Positions 29,588 through 38,878 of a stretch of 64,000 bases of DNA are shown one piece after another. Source of the stretch: Gammaproteobacteria bacterium (GTDB taxonomy: Bacteria > Pseudomonadota > Gammaproteobacteria > Burkholderiales > Rhodocyclaceae); contig JAHJVE010000004.1 in assembly GCA_018828385.1 (NCBI GenBank), positions 1 through 64,000 on the forward strand, read 5' to 3'. Every line of letters begins with the position of its first letter. The stretch's first letter is position 1. The translations under genes were made by a program, and so were the position numbers. The notes beneath the pieces are model-generated. The model did no database searches. It was given only the letters and a program-made list of their open reading frames with translations, and was not told the DNA's origin.

Positions 29588-31501
29588 TCAGCCGCCAGCA
29601 CCACCGTGCCAGCGCAGCACCAGAATGGTCAGGTCGTCGGCCGGCAAATGGTTGGCTTCAAAGCTGCGGACGCTGACGCGCAGGGCGTCGGCACAGGCCG
29701 CGACCGGCGATTGTGCGGGCTGTGCGGCGAGTGAGTGGAGCAGGCGTTCGGTGCCGAAAAAGTCTTGTCCGTCGGTTGCTTCGGTGACGCCGTCAGTGAA
29801 CAGGTAAAGCGTATCGCCGGCCTCGAGTTGGCGGGTGACGGCCCGGAACGGATAGTCCGGGACGCCACACATCGGTGGCCCGAGCGCCTCGCCCAGATCG
29901 ATCCGGGACAGCATCCCGTGGCGGAGCAGGACCGGCGCATCATGGCCGGCCGAGACGAAGCTCAGCTCGCCGCTGACAATGTCGAGCACGGCAATGAAGG
30001 CGGTGACGAAAAGCATTTCCGGATTGTTGCGGTCGAGTTCGTTGGCAACATCCCGCACTGCTTCGCCGAGATCCTTGCTCAGTCTCGCCATGCTGGCCGC
30101 CAGGGCTTTGGTCATGGCCATGAACAGGCTGGCCGGGACGCCCTTGCCGGAGACATCAGCCACGGCAAAGCAGATCCGGCGCTCGTCGAGCCGGAAGCAT
30201 TCGTAATAGTCGCCGCCGACTTCGCGGGCCGGCTCGAGGATGGCGGCAATCGAGAAGCGGGTTTCGCCGGCAAAGCTGGTGGCCAGGTCGGGGAGCAGAC
30301 CCATCTGGATGCGGCGTGCCGTATCGAGTTCGCCGGCCAGGCGTGCCGCTGCTTCGCGGGATGCGAGCAAGTCGCGTTCCGCCTTCTGGCGCCGGCGTTC
30401 GGCGGTAATGTCCGTACCCACCCCGCGCCAGCCGGTAATCGTCCCTGCCGCGTCGGTCAGCGGCTTGCCGCTCAGCGACCACCAGCCGATTTCTCCGGCC
30501 TGCTCGATGGGCACGACGATGTCACGGAATGTCGTGGCTGAGGCAAAGGCGTGCTCAAGTTGACTAAAGGCTTGCCGCCCCTCAGCGTCTGCCGACCCTT
30601 TCCGGCCGAGCAGGGCGATCGACATCGGCTGCGCGTGCAGGGTGGCAACCGACGTGTCCAGGGTGCTGGCCAGTCGCGTCGAAATGTGGCGCAGGCGGCC
30701 CTGTTCGTCGGTTTCCCACAGCCAGTCACTGGCATCGTCCTCGAAGTCGTTGAGGAGCAGGCCGATGACCTGCTTTTGCCGCTCCACTTCGCTTTCGGCA
30801 ATCAGGCTCTTGACGAACAGGCGGGAGGTGATGAGTACCGAGGCAACCACCGAAATGCCGTAGAGCGAGAGGAGGACGGCGAGATAGAGGTAGGTCGTGC
30901 CATAAAGGAGGAGCAGGGTGAACGTCCCGCCGACACACATGGCGGAGCCCCACAGGGCGCCGGCCCATGGCCAGCGGGCGGTATGGAAGGCGCCGTGAGG
31001 AATGGCCGTGGCAAAAAAGGCGGTAACCAATATCTGGCCGGTGATGTTGGTGCGGCCGAACAGATAGGCCAGCATGACGGCGAAGAGAAGGCCGGAGATG
31101 GCGACCGAGGCGGTCAGCAGGCGAACGGCACGGGCGCAGGCTTGATGGTTGGTTTCGGCCTTGTGGCGTTGCCAGATGATCAGGCCGGCGCCGGAACTGG
31201 CCCAGACCGCGGCGCACCAGCCGATGAGCAGGCCGGGCGTGGCGTCGGCCCAGAAAATCCAGGCGTAGATGAGCGAGCAGACCATGCAGTCGAAGGCGCT
31301 GACCGGCATTTGCTGGAGTAGGGCGCGAAACTGCCGGAAACGATGGGCGGCAGCGACGTCAGCGGGGGCATCCGGGTCATGCCAGCAGTAGGACAGTTTG
31401 CGCCAGCTTGACCTCAGGCCGCTGGCGTTGAGCAGGGCCGCAGGAAGTCCCGAGTGGTCGGGCTGCTTTTTCGCCGAAGAGGTGGTGGTTGAGTGGGACA
31501 C
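29588..31501 (-). CDS. Membrane-bound PAS-PP2C (SpoIIE/RsbU-type) serine phosphatase
   Basis: This 637-residue protein has five to six membrane helices in the first 230 residues and a PAS domain (about 255-375). A SpoIIE/PP2C domain (about 400-637) has metal-site motifs REVGGDYYECF, FAVADVSGKGVPAS and ADDLTILVLRW. It probably dephosphorylates an anti-sigma-factor-antagonist type target in response to a membrane or PAS signal. No anti-sigma or STAS gene is adjacent. The start is GTG at 31501. Confidence 0.9.
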   Translation of the reverse strand: MSHSTTTSSAKKQPDHSGLPAALLNASGLRSSWRKLSYCWHDPDAPADVAAAHRFRQFRALLQQMPVSAFDCMVCSLIYAWIFWADATPGLLIGWCAAVWASSGAGLIIWQRHKAETNHQACARAVRLLTASVAISGLLFAVMLAYLFGRTNITGQILVTAFFATAIPHGAFHTARWPWAGALWGSAMCVGGTFTLLLLYGTTYLYLAVLLSLYGISVVASVLITSRLFVKSLIAESEVERQKQVIGLLLNDFEDDASDWLWETDEQGRLRHISTRLASTLDTSVATLHAQPMSIALLGRKGSADAEGRQAFSQLEHAFASATTFRDIVVPIEQAGEIGWWSLSGKPLTDAAGTITGWRGVGTDITAERRRQKAERDLLASREAAARLAGELDTARRIQMGLLPDLATSFAGETRFSIAAILEPAREVGGDYYECFRLDERRICFAVADVSGKGVPASLFMAMTKALAASMARLSKDLGEAVRDVANELDRNNPEMLFVTAFIAVLDIVSGELSFVSAGHDAPVLLRHGMLSRIDLGEALGPPMCGVPDYPFRAVTRQLEAGDTLYLFTDGVTEATDGQDFFGTERLLHSLAAQPAQSPVAACADALRVSVRSFEANHLPADDLTILVLRWHGGAGG

Positions 31502-31618
31502 TGGCGTTCCGGCCTGGAGTCGGGGCTAACTAAGCAAAGGTCATCAGGGTATCCGAATCGGGAAGCGACATACCGTCGACCATTTCACGCCTTGTGTCAT
31601 GTTGCGTTGGTTCGGGCC

Positions 31619-31656
31619 ATTTCGATTTTGGCCGATTTTGCCGGTTGACCGTAGTA
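31619..31656 (-). repeat. Dispersed 38-bp repeat, copy 5
   Basis: The minus strand reads TTACTACGGTCAACCGG, CAAAAT, CGGCC, AAAATCGAAAT. It lies directly at the 3' end of the Crp-like gene, in inverted orientation to copy 6 at that gene's 5' side. Confidence 0.9.
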
Positions 31657-31657
31657 A

Positions 31658-32332
31658 TCAGTCGCCGAAGCTGCGCAGCCCGTCGAGATCGAGAATATTG
31701 ATGCCGCCGTACTCGCTGCGCACCAGCCCGGCATCTTCGAGCACCTTGAGCGCCTGATTGGCGCGCTGTCTGGAAACGCCGGCCAGATAACCGAGTTCTT
31801 CCTGCGAAATCTGCAGCAGGCGGTTGGTGCCGGGGTAAAGCACGGGGTTGAACAGGGCGGCCAGGCCGCGCGCGATGCGGGCGTCGGTGTCGAGCATGCG
31901 CTCGTTTTCGATCATGCCGATGAACTGGCCGAGGCGTTCGTTGAGCTGGGCGATCATGTAGCGGTTGAACGGAATGCTGTGGTCGAGCAGCCACAGGAAG
32001 GTGGCGCGGCTCATGAAGGCGACGCGCGTTTCGCGCAGGGCCATGACGTCGTAGCGACGCGGCTCGCTCTTGAGCAGCGAGCCTTCGCCGAACCAGCCGC
32101 CGCTGCTGATGCCGGTCAGCGAGGTGGTCTTGCCGGTCGTCCAGTGGCTGGCCATCTTGCCCAGCCCGTCGATGATGCCCATCCAGTAATCGACCGGCTC
32201 GCCCTTCATGCAGATGAAGGCGCCCGGCGCGAAGCTGCGCTCGAAGGTGCCGGCGATGGCCTTGGCCATTTCTTCCGCACTCAGCGCCGGCCCCCAGACG
32301 GAGGTGCGCAGCAGTTCCTCAGCGTTTTTCAA
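31658..32332 (-). CDS. Crp/Fnr-family transcriptional regulator
   Basis: The 224 residues comprise a cyclic-nucleotide-type beta-barrel (GAFICMKGEPVDYWMGIIDG, GGWFGEGSLL) and a C-terminal winged helix with ISQEELGYLAGVSRQRANQA. No FNR-type N-terminal cysteines. The start is TTG at 32332 with GGAAA upstream; an internal ATG is 21 codons later. The gene is bracketed on both sides by copies of the dispersed repeat. Confidence 0.9.
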   Translation of the reverse strand: MKNAEELLRTSVWGPALSAEEMAKAIAGTFERSFAPGAFICMKGEPVDYWMGIIDGLGKMASHWTTGKTTSLTGISSGGWFGEGSLLKSEPRRYDVMALRETRVAFMSRATFLWLLDHSIPFNRYMIAQLNERLGQFIGMIENERMLDTDARIARGLAALFNPVLYPGTNRLLQISQEELGYLAGVSRQRANQALKVLEDAGLVRSEYGGINILDLDGLRSFGD

Positions 32333-32379
32333 TGATCATTTCCGGATGATGTGCCGAACCGCGATTATAGGCGGAGGCT

Positions 32380-32416
32380 TCCACGGTCAACCGGGAAAAA
32401 CGGCCAAAATTGAAAT
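32380..32416 (+). repeat. Dispersed 38-bp repeat, copy 6
   Basis: It reads TCCACGGTCAACCGGG, A5, CGGCC, AAAATTGAAAT, a near-consensus copy between two minus-strand genes. Confidence 0.92.
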
Positions 32417-32423
32417 CGACCGA

Positions 32424-33857
32424 TCATCGCAACGCCACCGTTCCCGCCTTCCACAGCGGACTTTGCCAGCGGTAGAACGGCGTCAGGCTGGCCGGCTTGT
32501 CGGCCCTTTTGTCGGTGACCAGCGTGTGCATCGACAGCGTTTCGAAGGTGGTGCGGTAACGCGCGCCGCTGCGCACTTCGCGGGCCGCCAGCAGGTGCCG
32601 GCCGCCGGGCACCCAGCCGGCGAATTCGACGTAGCCGAGGTTGGGGGTGTCGAGGGCCGGCGGCACGACGTCCACCATCCAGCCATCGGCGCCCTTGCGG
32701 AAAACCCACATCTCGCGCCAGGTGTCGAGCGGCTGGACGGCCAGGGTCAACGCCTCGCCGCGCGGTGCGACGGCGGTCGAGGCGGGCCACACCAGGCCCC
32801 AGGTGCAGCGCGTGAGGAGCGGATTTTTCTCGTCGTGCTTGGCGTCGACCAGATGCACACAAGTCTCGCCCGGCTGGCCGGCGCTGACCCGCAGGCCGAG
32901 GCCGGCCGCCGCCTTGCCCGGTTTTGGCGGCAGCCCCGGCTCGGCCGCCCAGCGCGAGGCGCCGACGCGAATCGCCGCGTCGCTGTAGGCGTTGGCGTCG
33001 CTCTCCATGAGCTCGTCCGGGTTGATCTTGGCCAGTTCGTCGATGGCCCGCGCCGCCGCTTCGCGGGCCGCGTTCGGCCCGGTTTCCGGGCGCCGGGCGC
33101 GCTGGTAGGCGAGGCTCGCCCAGACGCCGGCCTGGCGCAGGTGCAAGCGGTTCTTGAGCACCGCCGGCAGCTCGGCGAGGGCGACGCGGTCGAGCACCTC
33201 GGCGCGCCAGTTGTCGAAAGCGAAGCGCTCCGGCGGCGTCAGCGTCGGCGGCACGCATTCGTGGCGGGTCAGCGACAGCGCGGCCAAGGCCTTGTCGATC
33301 TCGGGCGCCGGCAGGGCGAGGACGCGGCCTTGCGCCTTGCCGTTGCTGCACAGCTGGACTTGGCCATCGCGCTCGTAGCTGACCAGGTTCATGCCGTAGC
33401 TGGCGGCGACTTCGAGGTGAGCCGCCAGCGCGTCGCCGGCCTTGCCGCTGCGCCCGGCCGTGGCGCGGCGGGCCAGGCGGTCGCTCATGTTGCCGAGCGC
33501 GGCGAACACCTCGCTATCGACCTGGCCGGCCGGCACGGCCTGCAGGTAAGCCGCCGCGTAGCCGATGCCGAGCGCCTCCGAGCCCGGCGCTTCCTTGAGG
33601 AAACGGACGATGGAGAGTAATTCCGGCGCCGCTTCCGGCTTCAGCGACTGGACGCGAACCTGGCTGGCCTTGATGTAGCCGGCACGTTCGCGGCGATGGT
33701 CGTAGACCTGCAGGAAATCGCCTTTTTCGCCGCGGATTTCCAGGTTGTCGCCCTGCCACAGCACGGCCTGGCGGGCGGCGGAATCCTTGGGCGCAGCGCG
33801 CAAGGCCGACTGGTCCTGGGTGACGATGGCGATGACGGTGAGTGCGGTGGCCAGCAT
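32424..33857 (-). CDS. Exported protein with N-terminal SH3-like domain, partner of SPFH gene
   Basis: This 477-residue protein has a short hydrophobic N-terminus (LATALTVIAIV), then an SH3-like segment (LWQGDNLEIRGEKGDFLQVY, then AGYIKASQVR). A long helical, Ala-rich middle and a beta-rich C-terminal region follow. No known enzymatic motif. ATG at 33857 has GGAGAA upstream and lies 2 bp after the SPFH gene, so they are co-transcribed. It is probably periplasmic. No family name can be given. Confidence 0.7.
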   Translation of the reverse strand: MLATALTVIAIVTQDQSALRAAPKDSAARQAVLWQGDNLEIRGEKGDFLQVYDHRRERAGYIKASQVRVQSLKPEAAPELLSIVRFLKEAPGSEALGIGYAAAYLQAVPAGQVDSEVFAALGNMSDRLARRATAGRSGKAGDALAAHLEVAASYGMNLVSYERDGQVQLCSNGKAQGRVLALPAPEIDKALAALSLTRHECVPPTLTPPERFAFDNWRAEVLDRVALAELPAVLKNRLHLRQAGVWASLAYQRARRPETGPNAAREAAARAIDELAKINPDELMESDANAYSDAAIRVGASRWAAEPGLPPKPGKAAAGLGLRVSAGQPGETCVHLVDAKHDEKNPLLTRCTWGLVWPASTAVAPRGEALTLAVQPLDTWREMWVFRKGADGWMVDVVPPALDTPNLGYVEFAGWVPGGRHLLAAREVRSGARYRTTFETLSMHTLVTDKRADKPASLTPFYRWQSPLWKAGTVALR

Positions 33858-33859
33858 GA

Positions 33860-35068
33860 TTATTCTCCTTGCGCCGGGGCTTGCGTCCTGCCGAGCAGGG
33901 CATTGCCGATGAAGCCGCCGCTGGTCGGCGTCGGGGCGATGATTACCGAGATCTTGTCGGACAGCTTGTCGGCCATGGTTTTCTGGATGAGCAGCGGGTT
34001 CTTCTGGATCAGCGCGCCATCGCGCTCAAGCTGGGCGCTGGCGATCTGGCCCAGACGTTCCTGCCGATAGGCTTCGGCATCGGCCAGCTTGCGGCGCGAC
34101 TCGGCCTCGCCATGGGCCTCGATCTGGCGGGCCTGGGCGTTGGCTTCGGCCATCTTGATGCGGGTGATCTTGTCGGCCTCGGCCTCCAGCCCGCGCTGCT
34201 CGATCTGCTTCTGCTTGAAGGGCAGGATGTGCTTCATCGCCTCGGCCTGCGCCTTGGCGGCGATGATCTGCTCCTGGCCGGCGGCTTCGGCCGCCTTCTC
34301 GCGGCGCACCTTGTCGGCCTCGGCCTCGAGGTCGGTCTGCTTGACCTGCTTCTCCTTGAGCTCCAGCGTGTAGCGCATCTTCTCGCTGGCCAGTTCCTCG
34401 GCCAGCAGGCGATCCATGCCGGCGCGGTAGTCGGCTGGCAGTTCGACCTGGCCGATCATCGCCGAGATCAACTTGATGCCGTCCTTGCCCAGCATCTCGC
34501 CGAGTTCCTTTTCGATGCTCTCCTTGATCTCCTGGCGCTTGGTCGAAAAAATTTCGCGCACCGTGTAGCGGGCCAGCGTCTTGTAGAGCACCGCCTGCGC
34601 CGCCGGGTCGACCACCTGGCCGCCGATGTCATCCGGCAGGCTGCGCGCTGCGCTGCTCAGGCGAGCCGGGTCGAGGGCGTAACGGATGGTGATATCGACG
34701 CCAATCGACAAGCCTTCCACCGTCTGGAACGGCGCGTCGCCTTCCGGGCGGTACAACTGGTCGCGCAACGAGAAGCGGCGCAGCTCGTGCAGGCCGGGGA
34801 TGACCAGCACCGCGCCCTCGCGCACCTCGATGCTGTCGCCGGTCAGCTGATTGATCCGCACGCCGGCCTCGCCGCGCGTCACGCTCTGCATCGGCGGATG
34901 GTTGGCCAGCGCATAAACGCCGCTGCCGGCGATGGCGAGGGCGATGATGCTGCGCCGGGCACCATGCACGCTGCGCCCCACTTGCCCCGCCGCCCGACCG
35001 GTGTGGCCGGCCAGATTGCCAAGCGATGCCCGCAGGCTGTCGAACATGTCCAGAAAACGTTCTTTCAT
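33860..35068 (-). CDS. SPFH/band-7 (prohibitin-like) membrane protein
   Basis: This 402-residue protein has a single N-terminal helix (RRSIIALAIAGSGVYALANH) and a band-7 domain (about 65-250). A long Ala/Glu-rich coiled coil with AEA repeats and a small C-terminal hydrophobic tail follow. SPFH proteins form oligomeric cages on membranes and often protect or regulate proteases. It is divergent from a two-component system (35325-38118), which is a plausible regulator. A strong GGAGGAAT precedes the ATG. Confidence 0.88.
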   Translation of the reverse strand: MKERFLDMFDSLRASLGNLAGHTGRAAGQVGRSVHGARRSIIALAIAGSGVYALANHPPMQSVTRGEAGVRINQLTGDSIEVREGAVLVIPGLHELRRFSLRDQLYRPEGDAPFQTVEGLSIGVDITIRYALDPARLSSAARSLPDDIGGQVVDPAAQAVLYKTLARYTVREIFSTKRQEIKESIEKELGEMLGKDGIKLISAMIGQVELPADYRAGMDRLLAEELASEKMRYTLELKEKQVKQTDLEAEADKVRREKAAEAAGQEQIIAAKAQAEAMKHILPFKQKQIEQRGLEAEADKITRIKMAEANAQARQIEAHGEAESRRKLADAEAYRQERLGQIASAQLERDGALIQKNPLLIQKTMADKLSDKISVIIAPTPTSGGFIGNALLGRTQAPAQGE

Positions 35069-35324
35069 GATTATTCCTCCTCGAAACCGATCTTCGCGTC
35101 GGGGGAGACTTCCCCGTTGCCGGCAGCGTGAAGATCGTTTTCGCTACCGGCCCTGCATGGATTGCATCTTCCGGCGACATGCCAGGAGCAAGCCATGCCG
35201 CCGCCGGGCGAGTTTGGTGCGGTGACGGAAGCGATGGCGGCGGGGTGTGAACAAACCTTCACGCCAGCGGCATGCAGCCGCGCCGAAAAACGGAGATACT
35301 TCGCTCCTCAGCCAGGAGCCAGTC

Positions 35325-36026
35325 ATGATCAAAGTCGCCGTCATCGAAGACGACATCCCCACCAGCAAGCAGTTGAAGGACTGGATACTCGCCGCGCGGC
35401 CGGATGTGGTCGTCGACCAGTGGTTCAACCGCGACGACGCCGAAGCGGCCATTGCCCGCGAGGATTACGCGCTGGTCACCCTGGATATCGAACTCGGGCG
35501 CGAGCGCCACGCCGGCGTCGCCGTCATCAACGCCATCAACAAGGCCGGGCGCGGCACGCCGGTGCTCGTCGTCTCGGCCATGCCGGCGGCCATCTACCGG
35601 AGCATCATGAAGGCGCTCGACGCCTGGGATTACCTGCAAAAGACTGCCTTCGAGGAAGCCGATTTCATCGAGACCTTTCTCGAAATCTTGCGTGCCTCGC
35701 GCGACCGGGCAGCGCCCAAGGCCGAGGCCAGCGCCCAGGACGAACTGGCTCTCGATCCCTTGCGCCAGAGCACGCCGCTGTGGCGCGGCCAGCGCGTCAA
35801 CCTGCCGCTCACCGCCCAGCGCATCCTGGCCACGCTCTACGAGCGACGCGGCGAGGTGGTGTCCTACGACGACCTGTTCGCCGTGGTGAAGAGCGGGCGC
35901 AACCGCGACAACATCCGCAAGCACATCAGCACCATCCGCGAGGCGTTCCGCGAACTCGACGACAGCTTCGAGCGCATCGAGAACGTGCCGATGCGCGGGT
36001 TTCGCTGGTCGGAGCAGGGGCGCTGA
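35325..36026 (+). CDS. Response regulator with OmpR-like C-terminal DNA-binding domain
   Basis: This 233-residue protein has a receiver with IEDD near the N-terminus, a phospho-acceptor Asp in VTLDIELG and the conserved Lys in YLQKTAF. A winged-helix effector domain follows (NIRKHISTIREAFREL and RIENVPMRGFRWSEQ). The start at 35325 has AGGAG upstream. It lies 7 bp before its cognate kinase. Confidence 0.9.
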   Translation: MIKVAVIEDDIPTSKQLKDWILAARPDVVVDQWFNRDDAEAAIAREDYALVTLDIELGRERHAGVAVINAINKAGRGTPVLVVSAMPAAIYRSIMKALDAWDYLQKTAFEEADFIETFLEILRASRDRAAPKAEASAQDELALDPLRQSTPLWRGQRVNLPLTAQRILATLYERRGEVVSYDDLFAVVKSGRNRDNIRKHISTIREAFRELDDSFERIENVPMRGFRWSEQGR

Positions 36027-36033
36027 GCGAGCC

Positions 36034-38118
36034 ATGACCCGCTTCCTCGCCTGGCTGGCGTCTTTCCGCCTGCGCATCCTGCTGCGCACCTCCTTCCTGC
36101 TGCTGGCGCTGGTCGTGCTGGTCATGACGGTGACCGTGCTGCAGGAGGAAAAGCAGCGCAGCGTCGACAACTACCAGGCCAGTCTGAACAAGACCAAGGC
36201 GCAGATCGTCGCCCGCCTGCATCACCCGGCCGGCCAGCTGGCCCTGACCAATCCGCGCTGGGATGCCGCGTCGGCAGCAGCCGGCCGGCCGCTCGTGCTG
36301 CCCTTTTCGGCCATCGATTTCGACGACCAGAACAAGGTGCGCAACGCCATCGAAATGGCCGGCTGCCTGGTCCAGTACCCCGATCACGGCAGCCTGTGCG
36401 TGGCGGTCGGCAACAATCCGTGGGCCGGCGGTTTCATCTATGCGGCCGGTACCTTCGCCAGCGGGCCGCTCGCCGCCCACCGCATCGGCGACGAGTTCCT
36501 CGACGGCGCCCATCGCCTGCGCGTCACGGTGCGCCTGCGCGACCAAAGCTGGCACTGGATCGCCCCCTTCGAGCCGCTGGCCAACGGCGCGCCGACGCCC
36601 GGCGAGGGCGTGCGCGGCCGTTTTACCGGCTACGTCGAACTGCCCGGTCGCGACTACACCGGCGCCCGAACCATCAGGGAATTCCGCGGCTGGGTCTGGC
36701 AGAGCGGACGCTGCCTCGACAAGGCGGACGACGTCGAGACCTGCCGCAAACAGTCCTTCTTCTCGCTGCGCCTGCCGGTCGATTCGCTGCGCCGCGGCAT
36801 CCTGCGCAGCGCTCGCCCGGTCTGGCCGCCGGCCGATCTCGACGAGTACAAGGTGCAGGTTGAAATATTGCCGCCGGGCGAGGGCGCCCCGCTATTCGCC
36901 AGCGACCGGGCCGGGGCGGTGCCGCCGTTTGCCCTCGATGCCCTGTCCACGCTGCTGCTGCCCGGCGAATCGCTGTCCATTCGCCGCCTCAAGGGCGGGA
37001 AAGAATACGACGTGGCCCAACTGGCCGGGCGCGACGAGGCGCAGGAGCTGTCTTCGCCGCTGCTCACCCGCCTCATCGGCCGGCTGCCGGTCGGCTCGCT
37101 GGAGGCCGCCGAAGTCGAGCTGCACGACGAAATCAGCACGCCGCTCGGCGACTACCGGCTGGTCCTCAAAGGCGACGCGCGCAGCGTCAACAAGACCCTG
37201 TCGATCATCGCTACCCGGCTCTCCTGGTTCATCGGCGCCATGCTCGGCGCCATCGCCATCGCCTGGCTGGTCATCGAAATCGGCCTGATCCGCCCGATCG
37301 CCCGGCTGACCCGGCGCACCCGCGGCCTGTCGCGCTCGGTGCACGCCGAGCACAAGTCCCCGCGCGGGCTCGAACGCTACGACCTGGCCGACCTGCGCGG
37401 CAGCGACGAACTCGGCCTGCTCGCCGGCGGCCTCGACGAACTGCTCCAGCGCGTGCGCGAAGACGCCGAACGCGAACGCATCCGCAGCGCCCAGGAAAAA
37501 GACATGTGGCACGCCGTCGGCCACGAAATCATGTCGCCGCTGCAAAGCCTGCTCGCCCTGCACGGCAACGAGGCCGACCCCAGCCACCGCTACATCAGCC
37601 GCATGCAGCAGGCCGTGCGCGTCCTCTACGGCAACGCCAGCCCGAGCGAAGCCTTCGCCAGCAGCCAGCTCGAAATTGCCGCCGTCGATCTGGCCGCCTT
37701 TACCAACAACATCGCCGAAAACGCCGGCATCGCCGACGTGGTCTGCCACGGCACCGCGACCCCGATCCCCGTGCGCGCCGACGAATTCGCCCTCGAAGAC
37801 GTCTTCGCCCACCTGCTGCGCAACGCCGAACGCTACCGCCCGCCCGGCACGCCCATCGACCTGAGCCTGGCCATCGACGACGGCACCGCCAGCGTCACCG
37901 TCGCCAACCACGGGCCGGCCATCGCCGACGACATGCTCGAACGCATCTTCGAATACGGCGTCTCCGACCAGGCCGAATCCGCCGCCGCCGGCAACCGCGG
38001 CCAGGGCCTGTTCGTCGCCCGCACCTACATGGCCAAAATGGGCGGCACCATCGTCGCCCGCAATACGGCGGATGGCGTGGCGTTCATCCTGACTTTGCCG
38101 CGCGCGCGGCCGGCGTGA
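36034..38118 (+). CDS. Membrane sensor histidine kinase
   Basis: This 694-residue kinase has an N-terminal helix (LLRTSFLLLALVVLVMTVTV), a large periplasmic sensor region (about 45-385), and a second helix (WFIGAMLGAIAIAWLVIEIG) with a HAMP-like segment. A HisKA-like motif AVGHEIMSPLQSLL and HATPase_c (LLRNAERY, NRGQGLFVA) follow. The G1 box reads NHGPAI rather than DxGxG, a variation found in some active kinases. It is paired with the upstream regulator and faces the SPFH operon. Confidence 0.9.
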   Translation: MTRFLAWLASFRLRILLRTSFLLLALVVLVMTVTVLQEEKQRSVDNYQASLNKTKAQIVARLHHPAGQLALTNPRWDAASAAAGRPLVLPFSAIDFDDQNKVRNAIEMAGCLVQYPDHGSLCVAVGNNPWAGGFIYAAGTFASGPLAAHRIGDEFLDGAHRLRVTVRLRDQSWHWIAPFEPLANGAPTPGEGVRGRFTGYVELPGRDYTGARTIREFRGWVWQSGRCLDKADDVETCRKQSFFSLRLPVDSLRRGILRSARPVWPPADLDEYKVQVEILPPGEGAPLFASDRAGAVPPFALDALSTLLLPGESLSIRRLKGGKEYDVAQLAGRDEAQELSSPLLTRLIGRLPVGSLEAAEVELHDEISTPLGDYRLVLKGDARSVNKTLSIIATRLSWFIGAMLGAIAIAWLVIEIGLIRPIARLTRRTRGLSRSVHAEHKSPRGLERYDLADLRGSDELGLLAGGLDELLQRVREDAERERIRSAQEKDMWHAVGHEIMSPLQSLLALHGNEADPSHRYISRMQQAVRVLYGNASPSEAFASSQLEIAAVDLAAFTNNIAENAGIADVVCHGTATPIPVRADEFALEDVFAHLLRNAERYRPPGTPIDLSLAIDDGTASVTVANHGPAIADDMLERIFEYGVSDQAESAAAGNRGQGLFVARTYMAKMGGTIVARNTADGVAFILTLPRARPA

Positions 38119-38158
38119 AGGTGGGGGCGGCTTGGCCGCCGGTGGGAGTTGGGGGTGT

Positions 38159-38196
38159 TCCCACGGTCAACCGGGGAAAATGGCCAAAATTGAAAT
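38159..38196 (+). repeat. Dispersed 38-bp repeat, copy 7
   Basis: It reads TCCCACGGTCAACCGGGG, A4, TGGCC, AAAATTGAAAT. It lies 40 bp after the kinase gene and, with copy 8, brackets the PIN/ImmA module in direct orientation. Confidence 0.92.
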
Positions 38197-38368
38197 GACG
38201 TGGGCGGGCTGTTGTTCGGCCGAAGCAGACCTTGGGCCTCAGCCGAAAATCCGTCGGAAATTTGCTGGTTAGCGGTCATGTAGCCGCAATCGCGAAAATC
38301 GTCAGCAGCGAAGGGCAGGCTTGAGCGTTTGCTTGAGATGTCGCCGAGCAGGCGATGGCAGCACTTGA

Positions 38369-38878
38369 TTAGCGCAGCGCGTTCAGCACTTTTTCTGCTT
38401 CTGGCCAGGGCAGCCGGCGCTTTCCTGACTTCATTCGGTCGAGTGCCTTGAAAGCGTCGTCGACTGACAGCAGCTGGTGGTCAATCATGGCGCACAGCAG
38501 TCCGATGGTGCCCATGACGTTGACCTGCTCCTTGTCGGCAACAACCCGCAAATTGGTGTCACCCGTCAGTAGGGTGCAGGCTTCCTGCTTCGCAAGCGCC
38601 AGTGCCAAGTAGTCGTTGTGACTAGGCTTGGGACCGTTTTTCGCGGGAAGCAGATGGTTGTGCTGGCCTGGCAACTGCTGAGCATACGCCACGAAGTCGC
38701 CGCTGACCTCCATGACCTGCAAGCCCAGGTCTTCAAGGCCAGGACTGCCCGGTTCAATTTCTTCGTAGTACAGCAGATCAGGGATGCCAAACTGCATCGG
38801 AAGCTGGAAGAACGTCTCCACCAAAGCTCCCGCTTCCATATCGATCAAGATATTCGCATCACTGATGAGCAACCGCAT
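38369..38878 (-). CDS. PIN-domain-like protein, probable toxin partner
   Basis: This 169-residue protein has PIN-type acidic positions: an N-terminal ISDANILIDME and a later LLTGDTNLR, consistent with the DUF3368/PIN ribonuclease fold. It overlaps the end of the HTH/ImmA gene by 20 bp and is read after it. PIN proteins next to a small regulator are usually toxin nucleases. The pairing with a large HTH-peptidase instead of a small antitoxin is unusual but has been seen in predicted toxin-antitoxin-like loci. Confidence 0.75.
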   Translation of the reverse strand: MRLLISDANILIDMEAGALVETFFQLPMQFGIPDLLYYEEIEPGSPGLEDLGLQVMEVSGDFVAYAQQLPGQHNHLLPAKNGPKPSHNDYLALALAKQEACTLLTGDTNLRVVADKEQVNVMGTIGLLCAMIDHQLLSVDDAFKALDRMKSGKRRLPWPEAEKVLNALR

